From Chitinophaga sp. XS-30 (GTDB lineage Bacteria > Bacteroidota > Bacteroidia > Chitinophagales > Chitinophagaceae): a DNA stretch of 64,000 nucleotides. Each line of letters opens with the position of its first letter. Position 1 is the first letter of the stretch. The position numbers were made by a program, and so were the translations under genes. Of this stretch, positions 47,418 to 55,634 are shown piece after piece. The stretch lies in assembly GCF_008086345.1 (NCBI RefSeq), contig NZ_CP043006.1, forward strand, positions 6,119,079 to 6,183,078, given 5' to 3'. The notes below the pieces were generated by a model. The model was not told the DNA's origin and ran no database searches. It saw only the letters and a list, made by a program, of their open reading frames with translations.

Positions 47418-48593
47418 ATGAAACAAAGCATCAAATCCCTGGCCAGCGAATACGCACCTGATCTTATAGCTTGCAGACATCACCTCCATTCCCACCCGGA
47501 GCTTTCTTTCCAGGAATACGAGACATCGAAGTTCATCCAGTCCAAACTCGATGAATACGGCATCCCCTACACCGCAGGCCTTGCCGGTACCGGCATTGTT
47601 GCGCTCATCAAGGGGAAAAACCCGGATAAAAAAGTGATCGCCCTTCGGGCGGACATCGATGCGCTGCCCATCGAAGAAGCCAACGATGTGCCTTACAAGT
47701 CACAAAACCCCGGTATCATGCATGCCTGCGGCCATGATGTGCATACCACCGTAGTGCTGGGCGCGGCCCGCATCCTGCAGCAGATACGGGACGAATTTGA
47801 AGGCACCATCAAAATACTTTTCCAGCCGGGAGAAGAGAAACACCCCGGCGGCGCCAGCCTGATGATCAGGGACGGCGCATTGGAAAACCCCAAGCCACAG
47901 GCCATTCTGGGCCTGCATGTGCTCCCGGCCATGGAAACCGGCATCCTCGGATTCCGCGGCGGGCAATACATGGCCAGTGCGGACGAGATCTACATTACCG
48001 TAAAAAGCAAAGGGGGCCACGCTGCGGCGCCGCACCTTACGGCAGACACCATTCTCATTGCCTCCAACCTGGTCGTGAGCCTGCAACAGATCATTAGCCG
48101 CAACAACGATCCGTTCTCCCCCTCCGTATTGTCCATCTGCGCTTTTAACGGCGGCTTCACCACCAATGTGATCCCCAGTGAAGTGAAGCTCATGGGCACT
48201 TTCCGGGCCATGGACGAAACCTGGCGCTTCCGCGCGCATGAGCTGATCCGCAAACAGGCCACCGAACTCGTACATGCCATGGGAGCGGAGATCGATATAG
48301 ATATACTGGTGGGGTATCCCACCTTATACAATAACGAAAATGTGACGGCCACCGCCCGTTCCCTCGCAGAAGACTACCTCGGCAAAGAAAATGTGACGGA
48401 TACAGAACTGCGTATGGGCGCCGAAGATTTCGCCTACTATTCCCAGGTGATCCCCGCCTGCTTTTTCCGCCTCGGCACCGGCAACAAGGCACGCGGTATT
48501 TCCGCAGGCGTGCATACCCCGGTTTTCGATATCGATGAGAGGGCGCTGGAGATCGGGGCGGGTACGATGGCTTATCTGGCGGCGCGGTTTTAG
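47418..48593 (+). CDS. M20-family metallo-amidohydrolase
   Basis: 391 residues. Metal-ligand motifs of the N-acyl-amino acid amidohydrolase group are MHACGHDVHTT (Cys and His), FQPGEEKHPGG (Glu pair), LGLHVLP (His) and AEDFAYYSQ. The middle dimerisation domain holds KGGHAAAP. It hydrolyses an acyl or amide bond from an amino acid or similar conjugate. No signal peptide, so cytoplasmic. Substrates for the family include N-acetyl amino acids and hippurate-like or auxin-amino acid conjugates; none can be chosen here. Confidence 0.92.
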   Translation: MKQSIKSLASEYAPDLIACRHHLHSHPELSFQEYETSKFIQSKLDEYGIPYTAGLAGTGIVALIKGKNPDKKVIALRADIDALPIEEANDVPYKSQNPGIMHACGHDVHTTVVLGAARILQQIRDEFEGTIKILFQPGEEKHPGGASLMIRDGALENPKPQAILGLHVLPAMETGILGFRGGQYMASADEIYITVKSKGGHAAAPHLTADTILIASNLVVSLQQIISRNNDPFSPSVLSICAFNGGFTTNVIPSEVKLMGTFRAMDETWRFRAHELIRKQATELVHAMGAEIDIDILVGYPTLYNNENVTATARSLAEDYLGKENVTDTELRMGAEDFAYYSQVIPACFFRLGTGNKARGISAGVHTPVFDIDERALEIGAGTMAYLAARF

Positions 48594-48675
48594 AAAAGCC
48601 CTGCTGCTCTTCCCAAAGAACCAACCGTCCCGGTAAAAACCGGAACGGTGTACATCTGTGAGACTAGAATTATTA

Positions 48676-49422
48676 TTATTTTACTGCCTTCAGCACTTCG
48701 CTCATATTCCCGGCCCTCCCCGACAAGGAAATAGTAGCCAGGGAATCAATTTTCCCGGGCCGGAACGCGCCGATCCCGATGTCATTTGAAATGGTCAGAC
48801 TGGCATTTTTATCCAGCTGATAACCTAAGGTATCCACCCGGCCGTTCAGCAGAATGCTGCAATGGGCGCTTTCCTCCAGCTCCAGGTCTAGCTTCGGTAA
48901 AGACAATCCGAATATAGAACACGATGACCGCTGTACATGTATTTTTACCGGCACATCCTGCGCAAAACCGTACATGTCGATTTCAGCATACCTTACCGTA
49001 ATAGAAGACAACTCGGGAGCATAGACCTTAAGCGATTTGTCATCGTAGTACTCACCCATCATCTGGCCCTTAACCTCATGGGAAACAAAAAGCGTATCAT
49101 TCCGCTGCTCAATCTTCAGGTACTTCTCCAGCATGGGGCTTACTACAAAGTATGGGGTGGTACTTCCAGCCGTAAGCAAGGTCAGCTTCTGATGCTCCCC
49201 CGAAATATTAAGCAGGTTGTCACCCGATTTATACCATAAAATGCCATCGTACACGACATGCCGGAAAGGCTGCAGCGATTGTTGACGAACTTTGATACCC
49301 TCCGTGTTGAACCGCTGGATATTACCTTTGGCAAACTCCCGACCCAATAGAAAGTTATGGAACAAAATGGAAGCGGGAATGAACAGGAAAAGTGCGATCA
49401 GCAGTTTATTACTTTTTTTCAT
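48676..49422 (-). CDS. Membrane-anchored protein with a DUF2807-like beta domain
   Basis: 248 residues. An N-terminal hydrophobic anchor (about 6-25) is followed by a beta-rich region that resembles the adhesin-like DUF2807 fold, with short repeats such as LKVYAPELSSITVRYAEI and QLDKNASLTISNDIG. I see no catalytic residues. It is the last of four genes read together: ABC ATPase, permease, GntR regulator, then this gene 18 bases after the GntR stop. Its position suggests a role in the membrane stress or transport response controlled by the GntR protein. Function unknown. Confidence 0.75.
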   Translation of the reverse strand: MKKSNKLLIALFLFIPASILFHNFLLGREFAKGNIQRFNTEGIKVRQQSLQPFRHVVYDGILWYKSGDNLLNISGEHQKLTLLTAGSTTPYFVVSPMLEKYLKIEQRNDTLFVSHEVKGQMMGEYYDDKSLKVYAPELSSITVRYAEIDMYGFAQDVPVKIHVQRSSCSIFGLSLPKLDLELEESAHCSILLNGRVDTLGYQLDKNASLTISNDIGIGAFRPGKIDSLATISLSGRAGNMSEVLKAVK

Positions 49423-49440
49423 GATAAATTCTTTATTAGG

Positions 49441-49815
49441 TTATGCTTTTACCTGGCGCTGCTTGTATTTTTCATAGCGCGCTTTCAGCTCATCCAGCTC
49501 AATGCCCAGCAGGAACATCCTGCGGAAGAACTGCGGCAATTCCTCCTGCAGGAACAGCTCTTTCCGGATCACCGTGATCTTTTTAATGGCGTCTTCGCTC
49601 ACAAAATATCCCATGCCCCGTTTGGTATAAATAATACCCTGCTGCTGCAGGTATTCATATGACCGCATAACGGTATTGGGATTGACCTCCAGCGAAACGG
49701 CCAGCTCCCGGACGGAAGGCACTTTCCCATCCGGCAACCAGTGCTGCAATTGCACCTGGTCGCAGACGTAATCAGCGATCTGAAGGTAAATGGCCTGTGT
49801 ATGATTGAATTCCAT
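49441..49815 (-). CDS. GntR-family transcriptional regulator, YtrA type
   Basis: 124 residues: a winged helix-turn-helix (about 8-75, PSVRELAVSLEVNPNTVMRSYEYLQQQG) and a short helical tail (about 80-124), the size and shape of the YtrA subgroup, which regulates ABC transporter operons. It lies in the same operon as the ABC pair, 24 bases after the permease, so it probably controls its own expression. The matching inverted repeat is found in the operon promoter at 51545-51568. The inducing signal is unknown; YtrA-type regulators often respond to cell-wall antibiotics. Confidence 0.9.
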   Translation of the reverse strand: MEFNHTQAIYLQIADYVCDQVQLQHWLPDGKVPSVRELAVSLEVNPNTVMRSYEYLQQQGIIYTKRGMGYFVSEDAIKKITVIRKELFLQEELPQFFRRMFLLGIELDELKARYEKYKQRQVKA

Positions 49816-49839
49816 GTTGGCGGTTTGAATGATAATGAT

Positions 49840-50673
49840 TTACAACTGCTGTTCGCGGATCTTCATCCAGGTTACACCCCACAGGAACAAAGGAACCAGT
49901 CCAAGACTCAGCAGAAAAGGTATCTGAACGGAAGAAGGCAAGGCTACCCCGTAATCTGTCCCCACATGCTCAAACTGACTTTCCCTGACCTTAACCGCCT
50001 TGCCCAGGCGGATGTAATAATAGGGATTGGTAGCAGAATAACTGTACAGGGTATCTTTTGTGAAAGCATCAGCCGTTCTGTGCCTTCGGATCGCGGCTTC
50101 GCCGGAATAATTACTCAGGAGAATGAACATAAAGAAAGTCACAAACAGTAATACCACGGTTTTGACAAATGCCTGCTTGCGGAACCAGATAGCCCCCAGC
50201 AACACGAAGGACTGCACCAAAATGTTAGCGATGAAGGCATATAAAGTTTCAATACTATTGGGCAAAAAAACTGCATTTACATTATTGTTCCAATGCAGGT
50301 CCAGATAAACGGCAATCATGAGGCAGGGTACGCTGATCAGCATGTAAACAAGCGGATAGATCACGATCACCAGCAGCAGCGCTACCGCCATCCGCTCAGC
50401 GGCGGAAGCGGGAAGCATGAGCGCCATCGTACGGTCTTCCTTCTTCGAGAACTGTTTGAAAATAGTAGACCCGAAAACCGCGGACGACAATACCAGCCCT
50501 ATCATGAACATAAATGTCTGACTGTTGTAATTCAATCCCTCCATATAAGAAAGAAAAAGCATGAAGGCCAGCAATATTCCGGCAATAGACGCTATCCCCA
50601 GTAGATAAAGCTTCCTGTTCACGGCCAGTTGCAGCCTGAGCAGATATATAAAACGCCTGAACGAAAATTTCAT
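49840..50673 (-). CDS. ABC transporter permease subunit
   Basis: 277 residues with six predicted membrane helices (near 20-40, 55-75, 92-120, 130-150, 165-185 and 250-270) and no periplasmic domain. It starts 11 bases after the ATPase gene. It forms the membrane half of the transporter; a homodimer with the ATPase is expected. The helix arrangement suits an exporter. The transported compound is unknown. Confidence 0.85.
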   Translation of the reverse strand: MKFSFRRFIYLLRLQLAVNRKLYLLGIASIAGILLAFMLFLSYMEGLNYNSQTFMFMIGLVLSSAVFGSTIFKQFSKKEDRTMALMLPASAAERMAVALLLVIVIYPLVYMLISVPCLMIAVYLDLHWNNNVNAVFLPNSIETLYAFIANILVQSFVLLGAIWFRKQAFVKTVVLLFVTFFMFILLSNYSGEAAIRRHRTADAFTKDTLYSYSATNPYYYIRLGKAVKVRESQFEHVGTDYGVALPSSVQIPFLLSLGLVPLFLWGVTWMKIREQQL

Positions 50674-50684
50674 CGTGTAATATT

Positions 50685-51521
50685 TTATTGTTTGAACAAA
50701 GGAAGGATCGATTCTTTTTCCAACAGCACTGCGTTGAAGAACATTTCCATATCCAGCCGCGAGTGCTCTTCTTTCCGGTTGACGGCCACCACGGCATATC
50801 CTTTCAGGGCGCCTTCGCTGTACAGAGGGGCTTCCGTTTCTTCAAGGCTCACTACATGGCGGAAGGAGAGCTTTTCGGTGATACGGGTGACCGGTTCCTG
50901 CAGGATGATATGCGCCCCTTCCATGATGAGCACCTCATCAATAAGGCTGTCCAGATCCTTTACCTGGTGCGTGCTGATGATCATGCACTGGTCCTCGCCC
51001 AGCGAGCCGGCCATCACTTTGCGGAACTGGCGTTTGGAGGGAATATCCAGGCCATTGGTAGGCTCATCCATCAACAGCACTTTAGCCCGGGTAGCCAGCG
51101 CAAATGCGATCAGCACTTTCTTTTGCTGCCCATGGCTAAGCGCCGGCAGATGCTGGCCGGCGGGAATTTCGAATACCTCCAGGTACTGATGGAAGGCCTT
51201 ATGGTCAAAAGCCGGATAAAAGGGCGTGTAAAGCCGGAGATACTGCCCCGTATCCATATCCGGCAGGCTGAAGGCTTCCGGCAGCAGGTACACCTGTTGC
51301 AGGAAAGCAGGTTCCCGTTTTGTTGGGTCAAAACCCATCACGGAAGAATGACCGGATCTGGGGTAAAGCAGGCCGCAGATATTGTACAGCAGGCTGCTCT
51401 TGCCGGCGCCGTTCCTTCCCAACAAGCCGTAGATGCGTCCCGGCTGCAGGGTGAGGGATACATCGTCCAGCACCGGATGGCCTTTGCGGTAAGAAAAATG
51501 CAGGTGTTGAAGGGATATCAT
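50685..51521 (-). CDS. ABC transporter ATP-binding protein
   Basis: 278 residues. Walker A GLLGRNGAGKSSLL, signature LSHGQQKKV, Walker B VLLMDEPTNGLD and the H-loop in IISTHQVKDLD are intact. A C-terminal extension (about 215-278) follows the nucleotide-binding fold. It powers the permease encoded 11 bases downstream. First gene of the operon that carries the GntR regulator and a consensus promoter. Confidence 0.93.
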   Translation of the reverse strand: MISLQHLHFSYRKGHPVLDDVSLTLQPGRIYGLLGRNGAGKSSLLYNICGLLYPRSGHSSVMGFDPTKREPAFLQQVYLLPEAFSLPDMDTGQYLRLYTPFYPAFDHKAFHQYLEVFEIPAGQHLPALSHGQQKKVLIAFALATRAKVLLMDEPTNGLDIPSKRQFRKVMAGSLGEDQCMIISTHQVKDLDSLIDEVLIMEGAHIILQEPVTRITEKLSFRHVVSLEETEAPLYSEGALKGYAVVAVNRKEEHSRLDMEMFFNAVLLEKESILPLFKQ

Positions 51522-51544
51522 ACCATTGTTTTTGTTATTGATAT

Positions 51545-51568
51545 AGTGTACTAGTTAAATAGTACACT
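51545..51568 (-). promoter_or_regulatory. Probable operator for the YtrA-type GntR regulator
   Basis: Perfect inverted repeat AGTGTACTA (51545-51553), six bases, TAGTACACT (51560-51568). It lies just downstream of the -7 element, where a bound dimer would block transcription, and 24 bases before the first gene of the operon. The AGTGTA/TACACT half-sites look like those of YtrA-type regulators. Confidence 0.8.
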
Positions 51569-51569
51569 G

Positions 51570-51600
51570 CAAATATAAGGCTGTATTCTGGATTTCCAAA
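51570..51600 (-). promoter_or_regulatory. Bacteroidota promoter of the ABC/GntR operon
   Basis: On the - strand: TTTG (51597-51600), exactly 19 bases, then TATATTTG (51570-51577), a full match to both consensus elements. RNA is expected to start inside the operator. Confidence 0.85.
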
Positions 51601-51844
51601 TTTTTAAGCGGACTGCGGAATTCGGGGATGGGGGATGGGGAACAGCGGGATGGGCAGCTGCCCGCAGCAGTAACAACGGAAAGGCCTGCGCGAGGGTACG
51701 CATTCGCGGGGCAGGAAGAGGATTCCGCATGCTTCGTGGACATCTGACTACATAACGAAAGGCGCATTTTTTGGCAGGATTCGTGCATTTACTATCACTT
51801 TACCTCCAGATAAGGGAGTACATTTATTCTTCAACGATGTGATT
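51601..51844. other. Intergenic region between the ABC operon promoter and the beta-helix gene
   Basis: About 240 bases without a convincing gene. The first half is G-rich, the last 70 bases AT-rich. TACATTTA at 51819-51826 is a one-mismatch -7 element for the beta-helix gene. Confidence 0.45.
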
Positions 51845-54211
51845 ATGTTCAACTGGATACTACGCTGCAGTCTCATTCTTTTTATACTACCGGTGTCGGG
51901 ACAGACACACCAGATCTATATTTCCCCTTCAGGCAACAACGGCAACCCGGGCGCCAAAGAGTCTCCGGTAGCCAGCATCCACCACGCGCAGCAAATGTGG
52001 CGGGAACATCGCAAACAACACCCGCGCGCCAGCATCCAGGTGGTGCTGCGGGACGGTACATATTATCTTGACAGTACGCTTGTGCTGACACCGGAAGACA
52101 ATGCCGATATGAATGCCTTCCTGTTCATCATGGGATACCCGGGTGAGGATATTGTACTCAGTGGCGCCATACCTTTCGGGCCGGTCTGGGAACCCTGGGA
52201 ACAGGGCATTTATAAAACCGCTGTGCCGCCTGTTATCCGCACGATGGACAGGCTCTTCATCAACGGTGAACCGCAGATACTGGCCCGTTATCCTGACTAC
52301 GACAGCGCAGCCCGCTTCTACCACGGTACTGCGGAAGATGCTATTTCACCCGCACGCATCCGCGGCTGGAAGCAGCCCAAAGGCGCCATCGTGCATGCGC
52401 TGCACCGCTCCGAATGGGGCGGATATCATTACCGGATCACCGGCGTAGACGAAACGGGCGAAGCCATACTGGAAGGCGGCTGGCAGAACAACCGGCAAAT
52501 GGGCCTCCATCCCACCCGGCGGTTCGTGGAAAATGTGCTGGAAGAGCTGGACGCACCACAGGAATGGTATTTTGACAGTGCAACCCATACCTTATATTAC
52601 ATGCCTCCTCCGGGCGGGCAGCTACCGGAAATTGTTTCCTGCGCATCGCTGAAAGAGCTGATCGTTATGAAAGGCTCGGCACAGCAGCCCATAAAACAGG
52701 TGGTGCTCAACAATATCACCTTCGCGGAGAACAGCCGCACATTCATGCTCACCAAAGAACCGCTGCTCCGCAGCGACTGGACGATCTACCGCGGCGGCGC
52801 CCTGATGATGGAAGGTGCGGAATATTGCTACATCAGCAACTGTAAATTCGATCAGGTGGGCGGCAACGCCATCTTCCTGAATAACTATAACCGCTATGTG
52901 AATGTGGACAGCTGCCATATCTATAAGGCCGGCGCCAGCGGCATCGCCTTTGTGGGGAGTCCGGATGCCGTGCGCTCCCCTGCATTCGAGTACAACCAGT
53001 TTGTACCGTATGCGCAGCAGGACCGTACACCGGGCCCGAAGCATAACAACTACCCGCATTACTGTGATGCAAAGGACAATCTCATCCAGTACACCGGTGA
53101 AGTGGAAAAGCAGTCCGCCGGCATACAGATATCCATGTCCGCCAACATCACTGTTTCGCACAACACTATCCATCATGTACCGCGTGCAGGCATCAACGTG
53201 AGTGAAGGCACCTGGGGCGGGCATATCATCGAGTTCAACGATGTGTACCATACCGTGCTGGAAACAGGCGATCACGGGGCTTTCAACTCCTGGGGGCGCG
53301 ACCGCTTCTGGCATCCGGACCGGCGCGTGATGGATAGCGCGACTATGGCCGATATCAGCCTGGTCACCCTTGATGCGCGGGATATTACCGTGCTGCGTAA
53401 TAACCGCTTCCGCTGTGATCATGGCTGGGATATTGACCTGGACGACGGCTCCTCCAATTACCGCATCTACAATAACGTTTGTCTCAATGGCGGATTGAAG
53501 CTCCGGGAAGGTTTCTTCCGGGTCGTGGAGAACAATATCATGATCAATAATTCATTTCACCCGCATGTATGGTTTGCCAACAGCGGCGATATATTCCGTC
53601 ATAATATTGTGACCGCGGGATACAAACCCATCGGCATCACCACATGGGGAGCGGAAGTAGACTACAATTTCTTCCCGGACAAGGCATCGCTGCAAGCAGC
53701 ACAGGCCAATGGCACGGATAGCCATTCCGGTTTCGGGGACCCGGAGTTCCAGGATTTCACCGCCGGCAATTACCAGGTAAAGCCCGGCAGCAAAGCACTC
53801 GCCATCGGGTTCAGGAACTTCCCGATGAACGAATTCGGCGTGCGCATCCCGAGGCTGAAAGCAATGGCCGCGCCCGTTCCGCTACCGGAAGAACTTTACG
53901 CCCGACAGACCACGGGCAGATCTTCCATTACCTGGAAAGGCGCTACTGTAAAAAATATCGAAAGCCTGGGAGAGCGCTCCGCTACCGGCCTGCCTGATGA
54001 AAATGGCGCCTGGTTCGAAAAAGTACCGGAAGGATGTGAGGCTTATAGGACAGGTTTCAGAACCGGGGATGTGGTGATTGCGATGGAAGCGGAAAAGATC
54101 AGCAACATCGCCGGTTTCATCGCAAAATACCAGGAGCATGCCTGGAAGCAAAGCATACAGATGACCGTATTCAGGCATCAGCGGGCGATGGAGCTGAAGG
54201 TGACGAAGTAA
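51845..54211 (+). CDS. Secreted right-handed beta-helix protein with C-terminal PDZ-like domain
   Basis: 788 residues from the ATG at 51845. A signal peptide ends near PVSGQT. The beta-helix (about 25-680) shows the stacked NN and N-ladder turns, for example VVLNNITFAENSRTF, ISNCKFDQVGGNAIFLNNYNRYVNVDSC and NIMINN. A PDZ-like fold (about 710-788, GAWFEKVPEGCEAYRTGFRTGDVVIAM) ends the protein. Beta-helix proteins of this type bind or cut polysaccharides (pectate lyase, glycoside hydrolase family 141-like). The PDZ end is unusual and may hold a partner. Single gene on the + strand, reading toward the fic gene. Confidence 0.85.
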   Translation: MFNWILRCSLILFILPVSGQTHQIYISPSGNNGNPGAKESPVASIHHAQQMWREHRKQHPRASIQVVLRDGTYYLDSTLVLTPEDNADMNAFLFIMGYPGEDIVLSGAIPFGPVWEPWEQGIYKTAVPPVIRTMDRLFINGEPQILARYPDYDSAARFYHGTAEDAISPARIRGWKQPKGAIVHALHRSEWGGYHYRITGVDETGEAILEGGWQNNRQMGLHPTRRFVENVLEELDAPQEWYFDSATHTLYYMPPPGGQLPEIVSCASLKELIVMKGSAQQPIKQVVLNNITFAENSRTFMLTKEPLLRSDWTIYRGGALMMEGAEYCYISNCKFDQVGGNAIFLNNYNRYVNVDSCHIYKAGASGIAFVGSPDAVRSPAFEYNQFVPYAQQDRTPGPKHNNYPHYCDAKDNLIQYTGEVEKQSAGIQISMSANITVSHNTIHHVPRAGINVSEGTWGGHIIEFNDVYHTVLETGDHGAFNSWGRDRFWHPDRRVMDSATMADISLVTLDARDITVLRNNRFRCDHGWDIDLDDGSSNYRIYNNVCLNGGLKLREGFFRVVENNIMINNSFHPHVWFANSGDIFRHNIVTAGYKPIGITTWGAEVDYNFFPDKASLQAAQANGTDSHSGFGDPEFQDFTAGNYQVKPGSKALAIGFRNFPMNEFGVRIPRLKAMAAPVPLPEELYARQTTGRSSITWKGATVKNIESLGERSATGLPDENGAWFEKVPEGCEAYRTGFRTGDVVIAMEAEKISNIAGFIAKYQEHAWKQSIQMTVFRHQRAMELKVTK

Positions 54212-54227
54212 TTTCGTGGCAAACCTT

Positions 54228-54235
54228 TATATTTG
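54228..54235 (+). promoter_or_regulatory. Candidate -7 element for the fic gene
   Basis: TATATTTG, a full match to TAnnTTTG, with no TTTG at the usual distance upstream. RNA would start only about seven bases before the first ATG, a nearly leaderless message. Confidence 0.45.
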
Positions 54236-54248
54236 AGATTCAACTGAC

Positions 54249-55565
54249 ATGCGTATGCCCACCAGTATCCAGGAAATTGATCTTCTGATAGATGAACTTC
54301 ACCGCCTTCTTCCAATGAAAGCGGAGGATAAACGGTTGCTGGACAAGAAGCTCCGGCTGGAGTTCAACTACAACTCCAATCACCTTGAAGGGAATACGCT
54401 GACTTACGGCGAGACGGAACTGCTGCTTTATTTCGATAAGACCACTGGAAATCATGATCTCCGGGAATATGAAGAGATGAAGGCGCATGATGTGGCTTTT
54501 AACTTTGTAAAAGATCTGGCGGAAAGCAAAGAGGTGCCGCTCACGGAAACCGCTATCAAAAATCTCAACAAGATATTGCTGGTACGGCCCTTCTGGAAGG
54601 ATGCCGTAACAGCCGATGGCCAGCCAACCCGCAGGCAGATCAAAGTAGGCGACTATAAAGAATATCCTAATTCTGTGCGGTTGCAAAATGGCGAGATATT
54701 TCACTATGCTTCTCCCGCAGAAACGCCCTTGAAAATGGGAGAGCTGATAGCCTGGTTCCGGGAAGAAGAAGAAAAGAAGGAATTGCACCCGGTAGCCCTG
54801 GCCGCCCTGCTGCACTACCGGTTTGTACTGATCCATCCTTTTGATGATGGCAATGGCAGGATATCACGGTTGCTCATGAACTACGTACTGCTCAGGAACG
54901 ATCTGCCCCCTGTGATCATTAAATCAAGCGACAAGAAAAATTATCTTTTTGCACTAAACCAGGCGGACACCGGCAACCTGGACGCATTTGTGCAATATAT
55001 TGCGGATCAACTGGCCTGGAGCCTGCGGCTGAATATAAAAGCTGCAAAAAGTGAATCGATAGAAGAGGCGGATGATATTGACAAAGAAATTGAATTGCTA
55101 AAGCGCTCATTAAAACCGATGCAGGGTGAGGTGCAGAAATCTCCCGAGGTGCTGCTGGAGTTGTGGCAGGTATCACTCCGATATTTGTATGACGAGTTTC
55201 TGAATGCCTATCAGAAGTTTGCAGGTTTGTTTGATAATCCTGCTTGTCAAGTTGTTTTCCAGATAGGAAACGCTGGTAAAGGTGTTTCTAACAACGACGG
55301 TGCAGAGAAAATTTTGAAAAGTGAAACAAATGCTGACAAGTTCTCCGATATAATTATGACAGGCTTTTTAAGGAAAATGAAGAAAAGCGGATATAATACC
55401 CATTTGACCATTAACATTTCTCTCAAAAGCTACGACTACCAAATAACATCAAAAGCCGATACCATAACAAAAAAATACGGCGAATTCCTCTCTCCCAATG
55501 AAATCAGGGAACTCGTCCGGGAAAACAGCCGGCTGCTGTTGGAAGAATTGCAGCACATTCAATAA
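54249..55565 (+). CDS. Fic-family protein (probable AMP transferase) with N-terminal inhibitory helix
   Basis: 438 residues; a start at 54255 (Met3) is equally possible. The Fic core has the full motif HPFDDGNGRISR at 196-207. Near the N-terminus, residues 43-48 (SNHLEG) match the inhibitory helix signature (S/T)xxxE(G/N), placing it in class II, in which Glu47 blocks ATP until the helix moves. Fic enzymes usually add AMP to a Tyr, Thr or Ser of a target protein. A winged-helix-like part (about 290-438) follows. The last 360 bases are distinctly richer in A and T than the surroundings, suggesting transfer or fusion. No partner antitoxin gene is near. Confidence 0.93.
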   Translation: MRMPTSIQEIDLLIDELHRLLPMKAEDKRLLDKKLRLEFNYNSNHLEGNTLTYGETELLLYFDKTTGNHDLREYEEMKAHDVAFNFVKDLAESKEVPLTETAIKNLNKILLVRPFWKDAVTADGQPTRRQIKVGDYKEYPNSVRLQNGEIFHYASPAETPLKMGELIAWFREEEEKKELHPVALAALLHYRFVLIHPFDDGNGRISRLLMNYVLLRNDLPPVIIKSSDKKNYLFALNQADTGNLDAFVQYIADQLAWSLRLNIKAAKSESIEEADDIDKEIELLKRSLKPMQGEVQKSPEVLLELWQVSLRYLYDEFLNAYQKFAGLFDNPACQVVFQIGNAGKGVSNNDGAEKILKSETNADKFSDIIMTGFLRKMKKSGYNTHLTINISLKSYDYQITSKADTITKKYGEFLSPNEIRELVRENSRLLLEELQHIQ

Positions 55566-55573
55566 CCTTCCGA

Positions 55574-55608
55574 ACAAAAAAACCGTCCCGGAATTGCTTC
55601 CAGGACGG
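55574..55608 (-). terminator. Intrinsic terminator after glyA
   Basis: On the - strand, stem CCGTCC(T)GG with its complement (55583-55608), followed by TTTTTTTGTT (55573-55582). It lies between the fic stop and the glyA stop. Confidence 0.85.
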
Positions 55609-55634
55609 CAAAGTATTCAAATCTCATTTCAATC

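Noticed and set aside
51555..51788. A 77-residue - strand frame upstream of the ABC operon
   Set aside because: It runs through the consensus promoter and has no recognisable product.
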